NCBI RefSeq assembly: GCF_001424195.1
Contig: NZ_LMOO01000001.1
Location: 1,337,199-1,401,198 of the forward strand
Length of the DNA: 64,000 nucleotides
Source of the DNA: Cellulomonas sp. Leaf334
GTDB lineage: Bacteria > Actinomycetota > Actinomycetes > Actinomycetales > Cellulomonadaceae
Direction of reading: 5' to 3'
The translations under genes and the position numbers were made by a program. The notes beneath the pieces are model-generated. The model ran no database searches and was not told where the DNA came from. It saw nothing but the letters and a program-made list of their open reading frames with translations. Shown here one piece after another: positions 16,395 through 23,667 of the stretch (positions within the stretch are counted from its first letter, which is position 1; every line of letters begins with the position of its first letter).

Positions 16395-17473
16395 CAGCGC
16401 ACCACCCCCGCCAGCTGCGCGAGGCCCTCGTCGGCGAGCGGGGCGACCAGGGCGCCGATCCGGTCGAAGCCGTCGCCCACGGTGTCGCCCCCGAGGAACC
16501 GGAAGTGGATGCCTTCGAGGATGACCGCGAGCTTGTACGCGGCGAACGCCCGGTACCAGCCGAGGTCCGGGACGCTGCTGCCCAGGCGGGCGCTGTACGC
16601 GTCGACGAGCTCGTCGAACTCCGGGTAGCCGGCGGCCGGGTCGACGGCGCTGGGTGCGACGCTGCCGCCGCCCTCGATGCGCCGGATGTGCCAGTAGAGG
16701 CCGAGCATGCCCAGATCCACCGCGGAGTCGCCCAGGGTCGCCATCTCCCAGTCGAGGATCGCCGTGATGCGCGGGCTGCCGCCGGTCGACGTTCCCACGA
16801 GCACGTTGTCGAGCCGGTAGTCGCCGTGCACGATGCTGCTCCGGCGGGTGGTCGGGACGCGTTCGGCGAGGCGTCCTTGCAGGTCGTCGAGGCTGGGCAC
16901 CGGCCGCGAGCGCGACCCGTCGAGCTGCGTCCGCCAGCGTCGCAGCTGCCGGTCGAGGTACCCGTCGGACCGCCCGAGGTCCGCGAGCCCGACGTCGGCC
17001 GGCTCGATCGCGTGCAGCTCGGCTAGCAGGGTGGCCAGCTCGATGCTCACGGCGCGGAGCTCGTCGGCGGTGTACGTGGTGTTCTGCGACGGGTGGGCCA
17101 GCACGGTGCCCTCCACCAGGTCCATGACGTAGAACACGCCGCCCGTGCCCGCGGACGGGTCGTCCACCAGCGCGACCAGCGGCGGGACCGGGACGCGCGA
17201 GCCCTGGAGCGCCGAGATCACGCGGTGCTCGCGGGCCATGTCGTGCGCGGTGGTCTGCACGTGCCCGAGCGGTGGCCGGCGGACCACCAGCGGCCGGGCG
17301 CCCCCGTCGACGCGGTACGTCAGGTTGCTGCGCCCTCCGGCGATGACCCGCGCGGACAACGTGCCGTCGCCCACCACGTCCGGGTGCTCGCGGCGCAGGT
17401 ACGCCTCGAGCTGTGCCACGTCGAGCCCGGGTGGGTCCGGCAGGCGTTGGGTCGCGTTCCAGCCACCAGTCAT
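16394..17473 (-). CDS. APH-like phosphotransferase (4-hydroxyacyl-CoA kinase candidate, LvaA/ACAD10-N type)
   Basis: A 359-residue kinase of the aminoglycoside phosphotransferase fold. The nucleotide-binding GGRSNLTYRV segment lies at 46-55, the catalytic HGDYRLDN at 216-223 and the metal-binding LDWE at 240-243. Mammalian ACAD10/11 fuse this domain to an ACAD; in Pseudomonas LvaA is a separate protein next to LvaC. Here the two are separate but share one base. The role would be to phosphorylate the 4-hydroxyl of a 4-hydroxyacyl-CoA so that the ACAD partner can eliminate it. The ATG at 17473 has a GGAGAGGTGG ribosome site and lies 32 bases after operator 3. True antibiotic resistance is unlikely. 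Confidence 0.92.
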   Translation of the reverse strand: MTGGWNATQRLPDPPGLDVAQLEAYLRREHPDVVGDGTLSARVIAGGRSNLTYRVDGGARPLVVRRPPLGHVQTTAHDMAREHRVISALQGSRVPVPPLVALVDDPSAGTGGVFYVMDLVEGTVLAHPSQNTTYTADELRAVSIELATLLAELHAIEPADVGLADLGRSDGYLDRQLRRWRTQLDGSRSRPVPSLDDLQGRLAERVPTTRRSSIVHGDYRLDNVLVGTSTGGSPRITAILDWEMATLGDSAVDLGMLGLYWHIRRIEGGGSVAPSAVDPAAGYPEFDELVDAYSARLGSSVPDLGWYRAFAAYKLAVILEGIHFRFLGGDTVGDGFDRIGALVAPLADEGLAQLAGVVR

Positions 17474-17504
17474 CGTCGACCACCTCTCCGGGTGGCACCT
17501 CGTC

Positions 17505-17522
17505 ATACCGCCCGGTCGGTAT
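17505..17522. promoter_or_regulatory. TetR-type operator 3 (ATACCGCCCGGTCGGTAT)
   Basis: The third island palindrome. It lies between the thioesterase stop (17532) and the kinase start (17473), so the kinase-ACAD-synthetase operon has its own controlled promoter and is not a simple extension of the tetR2-thioesterase unit. Read on the minus strand, the right half supplies a -10-like TATGAC. Confidence 0.78.
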
Positions 17523-17531
17523 GCTACCGGA

Positions 17532-17942
17532 TCAGAGGACCAGGTCGCGCTCGATCGCCGCACGGATCCCGTCGGGGATCGGGACGGGTCGGCGCGTCTC
17601 GTCGTCGACGAAGACGTGCACGAAGCGGCCCTCGGCGAGCAGCTCGCCGTCGCGCAGGATGCCGAGCTCCCAGGTCACGCTCGACGTCCCCAGCCGACCG
17701 GCGCGCAGGCCGACCTGCAACGGCTCGGGGAATGCCGCGGAGGCCGTGAACTCGCACGACGACGAGACGCAGACGCCGATCGGGCCGCCGCCCGACGGAT
17801 CCAGGCCCGACGCCAGGAGCCAGACGTTGATCGTCGTGTCCATCGCCTCGTAGTAGACGGTGTTGTTGAGGTGGCCGTAGACGTCGTTGTCGTTCCAGCG
17901 CGTGCCAAAGGGGGCAACGTGGCGCCACCGCTGCTCCGTCAC
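17532..17942 (-). CDS. Acyl-CoA thioesterase (4HBT-type hotdog)
   Basis: A 136-residue single-hotdog thioesterase. The motif RWNDNDVYGHLNNTVYYEAMD (from residue ~15) holds the catalytic aspartate of the 4-hydroxybenzoyl-CoA thioesterase family. It starts with GTG at 17942, overlapping the TetR2 stop by four bases (GTGA), so it is coupled to that regulator. It may release CoA from dead-end or excess acyl-CoA during pathway flux. Confidence 0.9.
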   Translation of the reverse strand: MTEQRWRHVAPFGTRWNDNDVYGHLNNTVYYEAMDTTINVWLLASGLDPSGGGPIGVCVSSSCEFTASAAFPEPLQVGLRAGRLGTSSVTWELGILRDGELLAEGRFVHVFVDDETRRPVPIPDGIRAAIERDLVL

Positions 17943-18574
17943 GGCCGCAGCACCAGCTCGAAGGCCGCGCGCGCCCGTTCGGCACTCGGCCGGTCGCCGT
18001 TGATGAGGTCCGCGTAGGTGAACGACTCCGAGATGCGGACCAGCAGGTAGGCCAGGTCGTGCGCGCTCACGCCGCGACCGAACGGCTGCTCGCCCAGCTC
18101 CCGGCGCACGAGCGCCTCGACGACGGCGACGTACCGCCGCTGGATCTCGCTCTCCTTGGTCGTCAGCAGCCGCAGCGCGCGCGCCGGCTCGCGCTGCAGG
18201 AAGCCGCGGAAGTAGTCGGCCGTGATGAGGTCGCCGGCGAAGTGCGTGAGGACCGCGGACACGCGAGCGGCACCCTCCGTGTCGCGCGTCGCGGCCTCGG
18301 CCTGCTCGAGCGTGGGGACGGCCAGGGACCACAGGACCTCCGACAGCAGCGCGTCGCGGTTGCCGACCCAACGGAACAGCGAGGTCCGGTCGACCCCGAG
18401 CTTGGCCGCGAGCCGCCCCATGTCGATGCGCGCACCCTCGATGAAGGTCGCGCGGGCGGCGACGAACGCCCGCACCGCTTCCGCGTGCTCACCGTCCTCC
18501 AGCCGTTGGGACAGCCACGAGGGGGCGACCTGCGTGCCGATGCGGCCGAGGCTGAGCGCGTCAAGGTTCGACAT
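17939..18574 (-). CDS. Second TetR-like transcriptional regulator
   Basis: A 211-residue TetR-type protein. The HTH lies at about residues 50-73 (IDMGRLAAKLGVDRTSLFRWVGNRDALL), further from the N-terminus than usual, and the second half is helical (QREPARALRLLTTKESEIQRRY...). It resembles the QsdR-like subgroup, but I am not sure of that placement. It is divergent from an ACAD-thiolase operon, with an inverted repeat between them (18607-18630). It cotranscribes the thioesterase. It probably represses itself and the ACAD-thiolase pair, apart from the four-site regulon. Confidence 0.87.
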   Translation of the reverse strand: MSNLDALSLGRIGTQVAPSWLSQRLEDGEHAEAVRAFVAARATFIEGARIDMGRLAAKLGVDRTSLFRWVGNRDALLSEVLWSLAVPTLEQAEAATRDTEGAARVSAVLTHFAGDLITADYFRGFLQREPARALRLLTTKESEIQRRYVAVVEALVRRELGEQPFGRGVSAHDLAYLLVRISESFTYADLINGDRPSAERARAAFELVLRP

Positions 18575-18606
18575 GGCGGCAACCTACTCCTCTCCGTCGG
18601 GGTCTA

Positions 18607-18630
18607 TGCAACATCTCAGAAAATGATGCA
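18607..18630. promoter_or_regulatory. Candidate operator of the second TetR (TGCAACAT-N8-ATGATGCA)
   Basis: An inverted repeat with 7 of 8 matching arm positions (18607-18614 and 18623-18630) and an A/T-rich centre, in the 101-base divergent gap between tetR2 (start 18574) and the ACAD gene (start 18676). Its sequence is unrelated to the ATACCG sites, which suggests a different regulator, most simply the adjacent TetR2. Confidence 0.7.
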
Positions 18631-18675
18631 CACTCGATGGGTGATCAGAGCGGATCAACGAACGGAGCTCTCGGC

Positions 18676-19893
18676 ATGACTGCAACAACTCGCACTGACG
18701 TGCCCCAGACAGACCTGTCCCACGCCCTCCTGACGAGCGACTTCTACTCGTTCCAGGACCTCCTGACCCCGGACGAGAACGCGCACGTCATGGAGATCCG
18801 GGAGTTCCTGGAGCGCGAGCTGCGCCCGATCGCCGACGACTACTGGGACCGCGCCGAGTTCCCGATGCACCTCATCCCCGAGGTCGGGCGCCTCGGCATG
18901 CTCGGTCCGGTGTGGCCGGAGACCAAGCGCTTCGAGAACACCGCGCTCTACCGCGGGTGGGTCGCCCTCGAGCTCGCCCGCGTCGACCCCGGCTTCGCCA
19001 CGTTCGTCGGCGTGCAGAACGGGCTGACGATGGGCGCGATCGGCGTCGGCGGCTCCCCGGAGCAGCGCGCCGAGTGGCTCCCCCCGATGGCCCGGGGCGA
19101 GGTCATCGGCGGCTTCGGCCTGACCGAGCCGCTGTCCGGCTCCGACACCGCCCGCGGCCTGCGCACCACCGCGCACCGCACGGGCGACACCTGGGTGCTC
19201 AACGGCGCCAAGCGCTGGATCGGGAACGCGACGTTCGCGGACGTCGTCGTCATCTGGGCCCGCGACACCGCCGACGACCAGGTCAAGGGCTTCCTGGTCC
19301 GCCGCGGCACCCCCGGGTTCACCGCGACGAAGATCGAGCGCAAGCAGGCGCTGCGCACCGTGCAGAACGCCGACATCCTGCTCGACGGCGTGGTCGTCGA
19401 CGAGTCGGACCGGCTGCCGAACATCCACTCGTTCAAGGACGTCGCGATCGTCCTGCGCCTGACCCGCGCGGAGGTCGCCTGGCAGGCGGTCGGGGTCTCC
19501 GTCGGCGCCTACGAGGCCACTGTGCGGTACGCGCTCGAGCGTGAGCAGTTCGGCAAGCCGATCGCGTCGTTCCAGCTGGTCCAGGACCGGCTCGCGCGCT
19601 GCCTCGGCAACATCACCGCGAGCATCGCGATGTGCGTGCGGGTGTCCCAGCTCCAGGACGAGGACCGCCAGTTCGACCAGCACTCGGCACTCGCCAAGGC
19701 GTACACGACGTCGGTGATGCGCGAGACCGTGGCTCTCTGCCGCGAGACGCTCGGCGGCAACGGCATCCAGCTCGACCACGGCGTCGCCCGCTACATGGCC
19801 GACGCCGAGGCCGTCTACTCGTTCGAGGGGACCCACGACATGAACAACCTCATCGTGGGGCGTGCCATCACCGGCATCGCGGCGTTCGTCTGA
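18676..19893 (+). CDS. Acyl-CoA dehydrogenase, glutaryl-CoA dehydrogenase-like
   Basis: A 405-residue FAD enzyme for the first step of beta-oxidation. GGFGLTEPLSGSD and the flavin-binding WIGNATFADVVV segments are visible. The C-terminal SFEGTHDMNNLIVGRAITG holds the catalytic glutamate and closely follows the glutaryl-CoA dehydrogenase pattern. The ATG at 18676 follows GGAGCTC; an upstream in-frame ATG lies only 7 bases after the operator and lacks a ribosome site. Its stop overlaps the thiolase start (TGATG). Whether it decarboxylates, as true glutaryl-CoA dehydrogenase does, is not visible. Confidence 0.92.
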   Translation: MTATTRTDVPQTDLSHALLTSDFYSFQDLLTPDENAHVMEIREFLERELRPIADDYWDRAEFPMHLIPEVGRLGMLGPVWPETKRFENTALYRGWVALELARVDPGFATFVGVQNGLTMGAIGVGGSPEQRAEWLPPMARGEVIGGFGLTEPLSGSDTARGLRTTAHRTGDTWVLNGAKRWIGNATFADVVVIWARDTADDQVKGFLVRRGTPGFTATKIERKQALRTVQNADILLDGVVVDESDRLPNIHSFKDVAIVLRLTRAEVAWQAVGVSVGAYEATVRYALEREQFGKPIASFQLVQDRLARCLGNITASIAMCVRVSQLQDEDRQFDQHSALAKAYTTSVMRETVALCRETLGGNGIQLDHGVARYMADAEAVYSFEGTHDMNNLIVGRAITGIAAFV

Positions 19894-21116
19894 TGGCCGA
19901 GGCGTACATCGTCGCGACCGCCCGCTCCCCCATCGGCCGCGCGTTCAAGGGCTCGCTCAAGGACGTCCGTCCCGACGACCTCGCCGCGTCGATGGTCCGC
20001 GCCGCCCTCGCGCAGGTGCCGGACCTCGACCCCGGTCGCGTCGAGGACCTGCTGCTCGGCTGCGGCATGCCCGGCGGCGAGCAGGGTATGAACATGGCCC
20101 GGATCGTCGCTGTCCTCCTGGGGCTCGACGGCGTGCCCGGCACGACCGTCAACCGGTACTGCTCGTCGTCGCTGCAGACCACGCGCATGGCGTTCCACGC
20201 GATCAAGGCCGGCGAGGGCGACGTGTTCGTCTCCGCCGGGGTCGAGTGCGTGAGCCGGTCCGCGATCGGGAACTCCGACTACATCCCGGGCGCCTCCCTG
20301 GAGAACCCGCGGTTCGCGGACGCTGTCGGGCGCACTGCCGCGCGAGCGGTCTCCGCCGAGGCGTGGGTCGACCCGCGCGACACCGGTCTGCTCCCCGACG
20401 CCTACATCGCGATGGGCCAGACGGCGGAGAACGTCGCGGCGCTCACCGGCACCACCCGCGCCGAGCAGGACGAGTTCGCGGCGCTCAGCCAGAACCGTGC
20501 CGAGAAGGCCCTGGCCAACGGGTTCTGGGCCGAGGAGATCACCCCGGTGACCCTGCCGGACGGCACGGTCGTGTCCGCCGACGACGGCCCGCGCGCGGGT
20601 GTCACCGTCGAGTCGCTGGCGGGGCTGAACCCGGTGTTCCGGCCCGACGGCACCGTCACGGCCGGCAACTGCTGCCCGCTCAACGACGGCGCCGCCGCGA
20701 TCGTCGTCGTCAGCGACCGGGTCGTCGACGAGCTCGGCCTGACCCCGCTCGCCCGCATCGTCTCCACGGGGGTCAGCGGCCTGTCGCCGGAGATCATGGG
20801 CCTCGGGCCCGTCGACGCCTCGCGGATGGCCCTCGCGCGTGCGGGGCTGACCATCGACGACATCGACCTGGTCGAGCTCAACGAGGCGTTCGCGGCGCAG
20901 GTGCTGCCGTCGGCGCGGGCGCTGGGGATCGACCACGAGGTGCTGAACGTGCACGGCGGCGCGATCGCGGTCGGGCACCCGTTCGGGAGCACGGGCGCCC
21001 GGCTGACCACGACCCTGCTGCACGGTCTGGCCGTGCGTGACGCCACGTTCGGTCTGGAGACCATGTGCGTCGGCGGCGGCCAGGGCATGGCGATGGTGGT
21101 CGAGCGCGTCTCCTGA
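19893..21116 (+). CDS. Thiolase family protein (acetyl-CoA C-acyltransferase)
   Basis: A 407-residue degradative thiolase that performs the last step of beta-oxidation, cleaving 3-ketoacyl-CoA with CoA. The nucleophilic cysteine is in TTVNRYCSSSLQTT (near residue 90). The second active-site histidine is in GHPFGSTGAR and the final cysteine in MCVGGGQGMAM. NEAFAAQ is also conserved. It is coupled to the upstream ACAD and followed by two stacked hairpins that separate it from the opposing MaoC operon. Confidence 0.94.
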   Translation: MAEAYIVATARSPIGRAFKGSLKDVRPDDLAASMVRAALAQVPDLDPGRVEDLLLGCGMPGGEQGMNMARIVAVLLGLDGVPGTTVNRYCSSSLQTTRMAFHAIKAGEGDVFVSAGVECVSRSAIGNSDYIPGASLENPRFADAVGRTAARAVSAEAWVDPRDTGLLPDAYIAMGQTAENVAALTGTTRAEQDEFAALSQNRAEKALANGFWAEEITPVTLPDGTVVSADDGPRAGVTVESLAGLNPVFRPDGTVTAGNCCPLNDGAAAIVVVSDRVVDELGLTPLARIVSTGVSGLSPEIMGLGPVDASRMALARAGLTIDDIDLVELNEAFAAQVLPSARALGIDHEVLNVHGGAIAVGHPFGSTGARLTTTLLHGLAVRDATFGLETMCVGGGQGMAMVVERVS

Positions 21117-21118
21117 CA

Positions 21119-21154
21119 CACGACGGCCGAGCGGGGGCACCCTCGGCCGTCGTG
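21119..21154. terminator. Hairpin terminator after thiolase
   Basis: Perfect 13-bp arms CACGACGGCCGAG (21119-21131) and CTCGGCCGTCGTG (21142-21154) with a 10-base loop, starting 2 bases after the thiolase stop. It is a typical GC-rich, T-less actinobacterial terminator. Confidence 0.85.
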
Positions 21155-21159
21155 GTGTC

Positions 21160-21205
21160 AACGTCCGAGGAAGTGGCTGCTCTGGCGCTCACTTCCTCGG
21201 ACGTT
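21160..21205. repeat. Perfect 16-bp inverted repeat with ACGTCCG core
   Basis: Arms AACGTCCGAGGAAGTG (21160-21175) and CACTTCCTCGGACGTT (21190-21205) match without error around a 14-base loop. It comes 6 bases after the thiolase terminator and 7 bases before the MaoC stop. It could terminate the minus-strand MaoC operon. Its ACGTCCGAG core recurs in the hairpin at 30190-30237, so it may also belong to a dispersed hairpin family. Confidence 0.8.
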
Positions 21206-21212
21206 CTCGTGG

Positions 21213-21668
21213 TCAGGCGGAGAAGTACAGGACGACCGTCTCCGCGACCAGGGCCGGCTTGGATCCGCCCTCGATCTCGATCGTGATCGTGAACGTCGCG
21301 CGGACGCCCTGCGCCGTCGGCTCGGCGGACGTCACCGTCGACGACGCGCGGATGCGCGAGCCCGCCGTGACCGGCTGCAGGAACCGGACCTTGTCCAGCC
21401 CGTAGTTGACCACCAGCCCGGTCCCGCCGACCTCGACCAACCCGTCGGTCAGCGACGGGATCAGGGCCAGCGTCAGGTAGCCGTGCGCGACGGTCGCACC
21501 GAACGGGCCCTGTGCCGCCTTCACGGGGTCGACGTGGATCCACTGGTGGTCGTCGGTGGAGTCGGCGAACGCGTCGATCCGGTCCTGCTCGACGGCGAAC
21601 CACCCGTCGGCGGTCACGGACTGCCCGATCACGTCCACCAGACCGCCCGGCGTGGCGACCGCGATCAT
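21213..21668 (-). CDS. MaoC family (R)-specific enoyl-CoA hydratase
   Basis: A 151-residue hotdog-fold hydratase that adds water to 2-enoyl-CoA. The catalytic pair is in TDDHQWIHVDPVKA (Asp and His near residues 40-45) followed by GPFGATVAHGYLTLAL, the MaoC hydratase-2 motif. It is the last gene of the ADH-FabG-MaoC operon and overlaps FabG by four bases (ATGA). It provides the hydration step otherwise missing in the island's beta-oxidation set. Confidence 0.93.
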   Translation of the reverse strand: MIAVATPGGLVDVIGQSVTADGWFAVEQDRIDAFADSTDDHQWIHVDPVKAAQGPFGATVAHGYLTLALIPSLTDGLVEVGGTGLVVNYGLDKVRFLQPVTAGSRIRASSTVTSAEPTAQGVRATFTITIEIEGGSKPALVAETVVLYFSA

Positions 21669-22414
21669 GCCTTCGGCCCGCCTGCCACGTAGAGGACCTG
21701 CCCGTTGACGAAGCCGGCCGCCTCGGAGCAGAAGAACGACACGGCGTTCGCGATGTCCTCCGGCACGCCGATGCGACCGACGGGGATCTCCTTGGCCGCG
21801 GCCTCGACGAACTGCTCGTACGTGAGGTGCATGCGCTCGGCGGTCTGCCGGATCATGTCGGTCCCGATGAACCCGGGCGCCACGGCGTTCGTCGTGATCC
21901 CGTACCGGCCGAGCTCGAACGCGAGCGTCTTGGTGAAGCCCTGGATCCCGGCCTTGGCCGTCGCGTAGTTGGCCTGCCCGCGGTTGCCCAGCGCCGACGT
22001 GCTCGACAGGTTCACGATCCGCCCCCAGCCGGCCTCGACCTGGTGCTTCTGCACCGCGCGGCTCATGAGGAACGCCCCGCGCAGGTGCACGGACATCACG
22101 GAGTCCCAGTCGGTCTCCGTCATCTTGAACAGCAGGTTGTCGCGCAGGATCCCGGCGTTGTTGACCAGCACGGTGGGGGCGCCGAGCTCGTCGACGACGC
22201 GCGCGACGGCTGCGGCGGAGTCCTCCGTGCTGCCGACGTCGGCCCCGAGCCCGAGGGCGGAACCCCCGGCGGCGCGGATGGCGTCGACCGTCTCCGCGCA
22301 GTCCTCCTCCCGCAGGTCGAGGACGGCGACCCGGAGGCCGTCGGCGGCCAGCCGGAGCGCGGTCGCGGCGCCGATGCCACGGGCGGCTCCGGTCACGAGG
22401 GCAGTTCTGGTCAC
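21665..22414 (-). CDS. FabG-like 3-hydroxyacyl-CoA/3-oxoacyl dehydrogenase (SDR)
   Basis: A 249-residue SDR with TGAARGIG at residues 9-16, LVNNAGILRDNLLFKM, NLSSTSALGNRGQANYATAK (catalytic Ser and YATAK) and a C-terminal GQVLYVAGGPKA. NAGILRDNLLFKM resembles the FabG/HSD17B4 group that works on acyl-CoA or acyl-ACP substrates. The start is GTG at 22414 with an AAAGGA ribosome site. It is coupled to both neighbours by four-base overlaps. It probably oxidises the 3-hydroxyacyl-CoA made by the MaoC protein. Confidence 0.92.
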   Translation of the reverse strand: MTRTALVTGAARGIGAATALRLAADGLRVAVLDLREEDCAETVDAIRAAGGSALGLGADVGSTEDSAAAVARVVDELGAPTVLVNNAGILRDNLLFKMTETDWDSVMSVHLRGAFLMSRAVQKHQVEAGWGRIVNLSSTSALGNRGQANYATAKAGIQGFTKTLAFELGRYGITTNAVAPGFIGTDMIRQTAERMHLTYEQFVEAAAKEIPVGRIGVPEDIANAVSFFCSEAAGFVNGQVLYVAGGPKA

Positions 22415-23529
22415 AGGACAGTCCTTTCGTCGAGAACGATCAGCTGGCGGAGCTCGCCACCGGCCGCGAGGCGGTCCATGGCGACGTCGAGGTCGTGCAG
22501 GGTGATCCGCGAGGAGACGAGGCGTTCGAGCGGCAGCCGCCCGGAGCGCCACAGGTCGACGTAGAGCGGGATGTCCCGCGCCGGGACGGCCGACCCGAGG
22601 TAGCTGCCGACCACGGTCCGCGCCTCGGCGGTCAGGGTCAGCGGGCTCATCGACGCGCGCGCGTCCGGCGCCGGCAGGCCCACGGTCACGGTCGTGCCGC
22701 CCGGGGCGGTCGCCGCGAACGCGGTCTCGAACGCACGGGCGTTCCCGGCGGCCTCGATCACGACCGGCGCCCGGACGCCGGCATCCGCCAGTGCGCCCGG
22801 CGTGAAGACGGCAGACGCCCCGTTCGCCCGCGCCGCGTCGAGCTTGTCGGTGAGCGCGTCGACCCCGACGACCTCGAAGCCGAGCGCGACGGCGACCAGC
22901 AGGGCGGCCATGCCCACACCCCCGAGCCCGACGACCATCACCGTGTCACCCTCCCGCGGACGGCCCGCGTTGACCACCGCGCCGCCGCCGGTGAGCACCG
23001 CGCAGCCGAGCAGCGCGGCGACCTCCGGCGGGACGTCGGGGTCGACGCGCACGACGGAGGTCCGGCTGACCACCGCGTGGCTGGCGAACGCGGACACACC
23101 GAGGTGGTGGTGGACGGGTCGACCGTCGCGAGACAGTCGTCTCACGTCCCCGACGAGGGAGCCGAGCCCGTTCGCGGCGCTGCCGACCCGGCACGGCAGC
23201 CGTCCGTCGGTCGCACACTCGGGGCAGTCGCCGCATCGTGGCAGGAACGTCATGACGACGCGGTCGCCCGTCGTGAGGTTGTCGACGCCGTCGCCCAGCG
23301 CCTCGACGATCCCCGCGGCCTCGTGCCCGAGCAGCATGGGGGTCGGCCGGACGCGGTTGCCGTCGACGACGGACAGGTCGGAGTGGCACACGCCCGCGGC
23401 CTCGATCCGGACCAGCACCTCGCCCTGTCCGGGGCCGTCGAGCTCCAGGGGGCCGACGGTGAACGGCTTCGACCGCGCGAACGGCGCGGGCGCGCCGGAG
23501 CGTTCGAGCACGGCACCCACGATCTGCAC
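22411..23529 (-). CDS. Zinc-dependent alcohol dehydrogenase (class III-like MDR)
   Basis: A 372-residue zinc MDR enzyme. It has a catalytic-zinc cysteine in AGVCHSDLSVV and GHEAAG, a structural-zinc cysteine group (RCGDCPECATDGRLPC) and the Rossmann motif VVGLGGVGMAALLV. It oxidises a primary or secondary alcohol with NAD. I place the start at GTG 23529, five bases after GGGAGG. It leads the operon with FabG and MaoC and lies divergent from the serine hydrolase across operator 4. It could oxidise the alcohol freed by that hydrolase. Confidence 0.92.
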   Translation of the reverse strand: MQIVGAVLERSGAPAPFARSKPFTVGPLELDGPGQGEVLVRIEAAGVCHSDLSVVDGNRVRPTPMLLGHEAAGIVEALGDGVDNLTTGDRVVMTFLPRCGDCPECATDGRLPCRVGSAANGLGSLVGDVRRLSRDGRPVHHHLGVSAFASHAVVSRTSVVRVDPDVPPEVAALLGCAVLTGGGAVVNAGRPREGDTVMVVGLGGVGMAALLVAVALGFEVVGVDALTDKLDAARANGASAVFTPGALADAGVRAPVVIEAAGNARAFETAFAATAPGGTTVTVGLPAPDARASMSPLTLTAEARTVVGSYLGSAVPARDIPLYVDLWRSGRLPLERLVSSRITLHDLDVAMDRLAAGGELRQLIVLDERTVL

Positions 23530-23603
23530 CAGGACCTCCCGGGTCGACGACGTTGTCTGCGGGTCTGTCGGGGAAAGGCCGGGCGTGCCAGGCCTTTCAA
23601 CGC

Positions 23604-23621
23604 ATACCGACCGCGCGGTAT
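23604..23621. promoter_or_regulatory. TetR-type operator 4 in divergent promoter (ATACCGACCGCGCGGTAT)
   Basis: The fourth island palindrome, with perfect ATACCG/CGGTAT ends, in the 138-base gap between the ADH operon (minus, 23529) and the serine hydrolase (plus, 23668). On the plus strand TATGTT (23619-23624) can act as -10 with a weak TTCAAC -35 17 bp upstream. The mirror half supplies TATGCG on the minus strand. One bound TetR would therefore shut both promoters. Confidence 0.8.
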
Positions 23622-23667
23622 GTTGCAGCCACACAGTACACACGATCCGCCGATGCAGGAGGGCTCG

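Noticed and set aside
16394..17473. Aminoglycoside resistance phosphotransferase
   Set aside because: The fold is the same, but the one-base overlap with an ACAD10/11-type dehydrogenase and the shared operator point to acyl-CoA metabolism.
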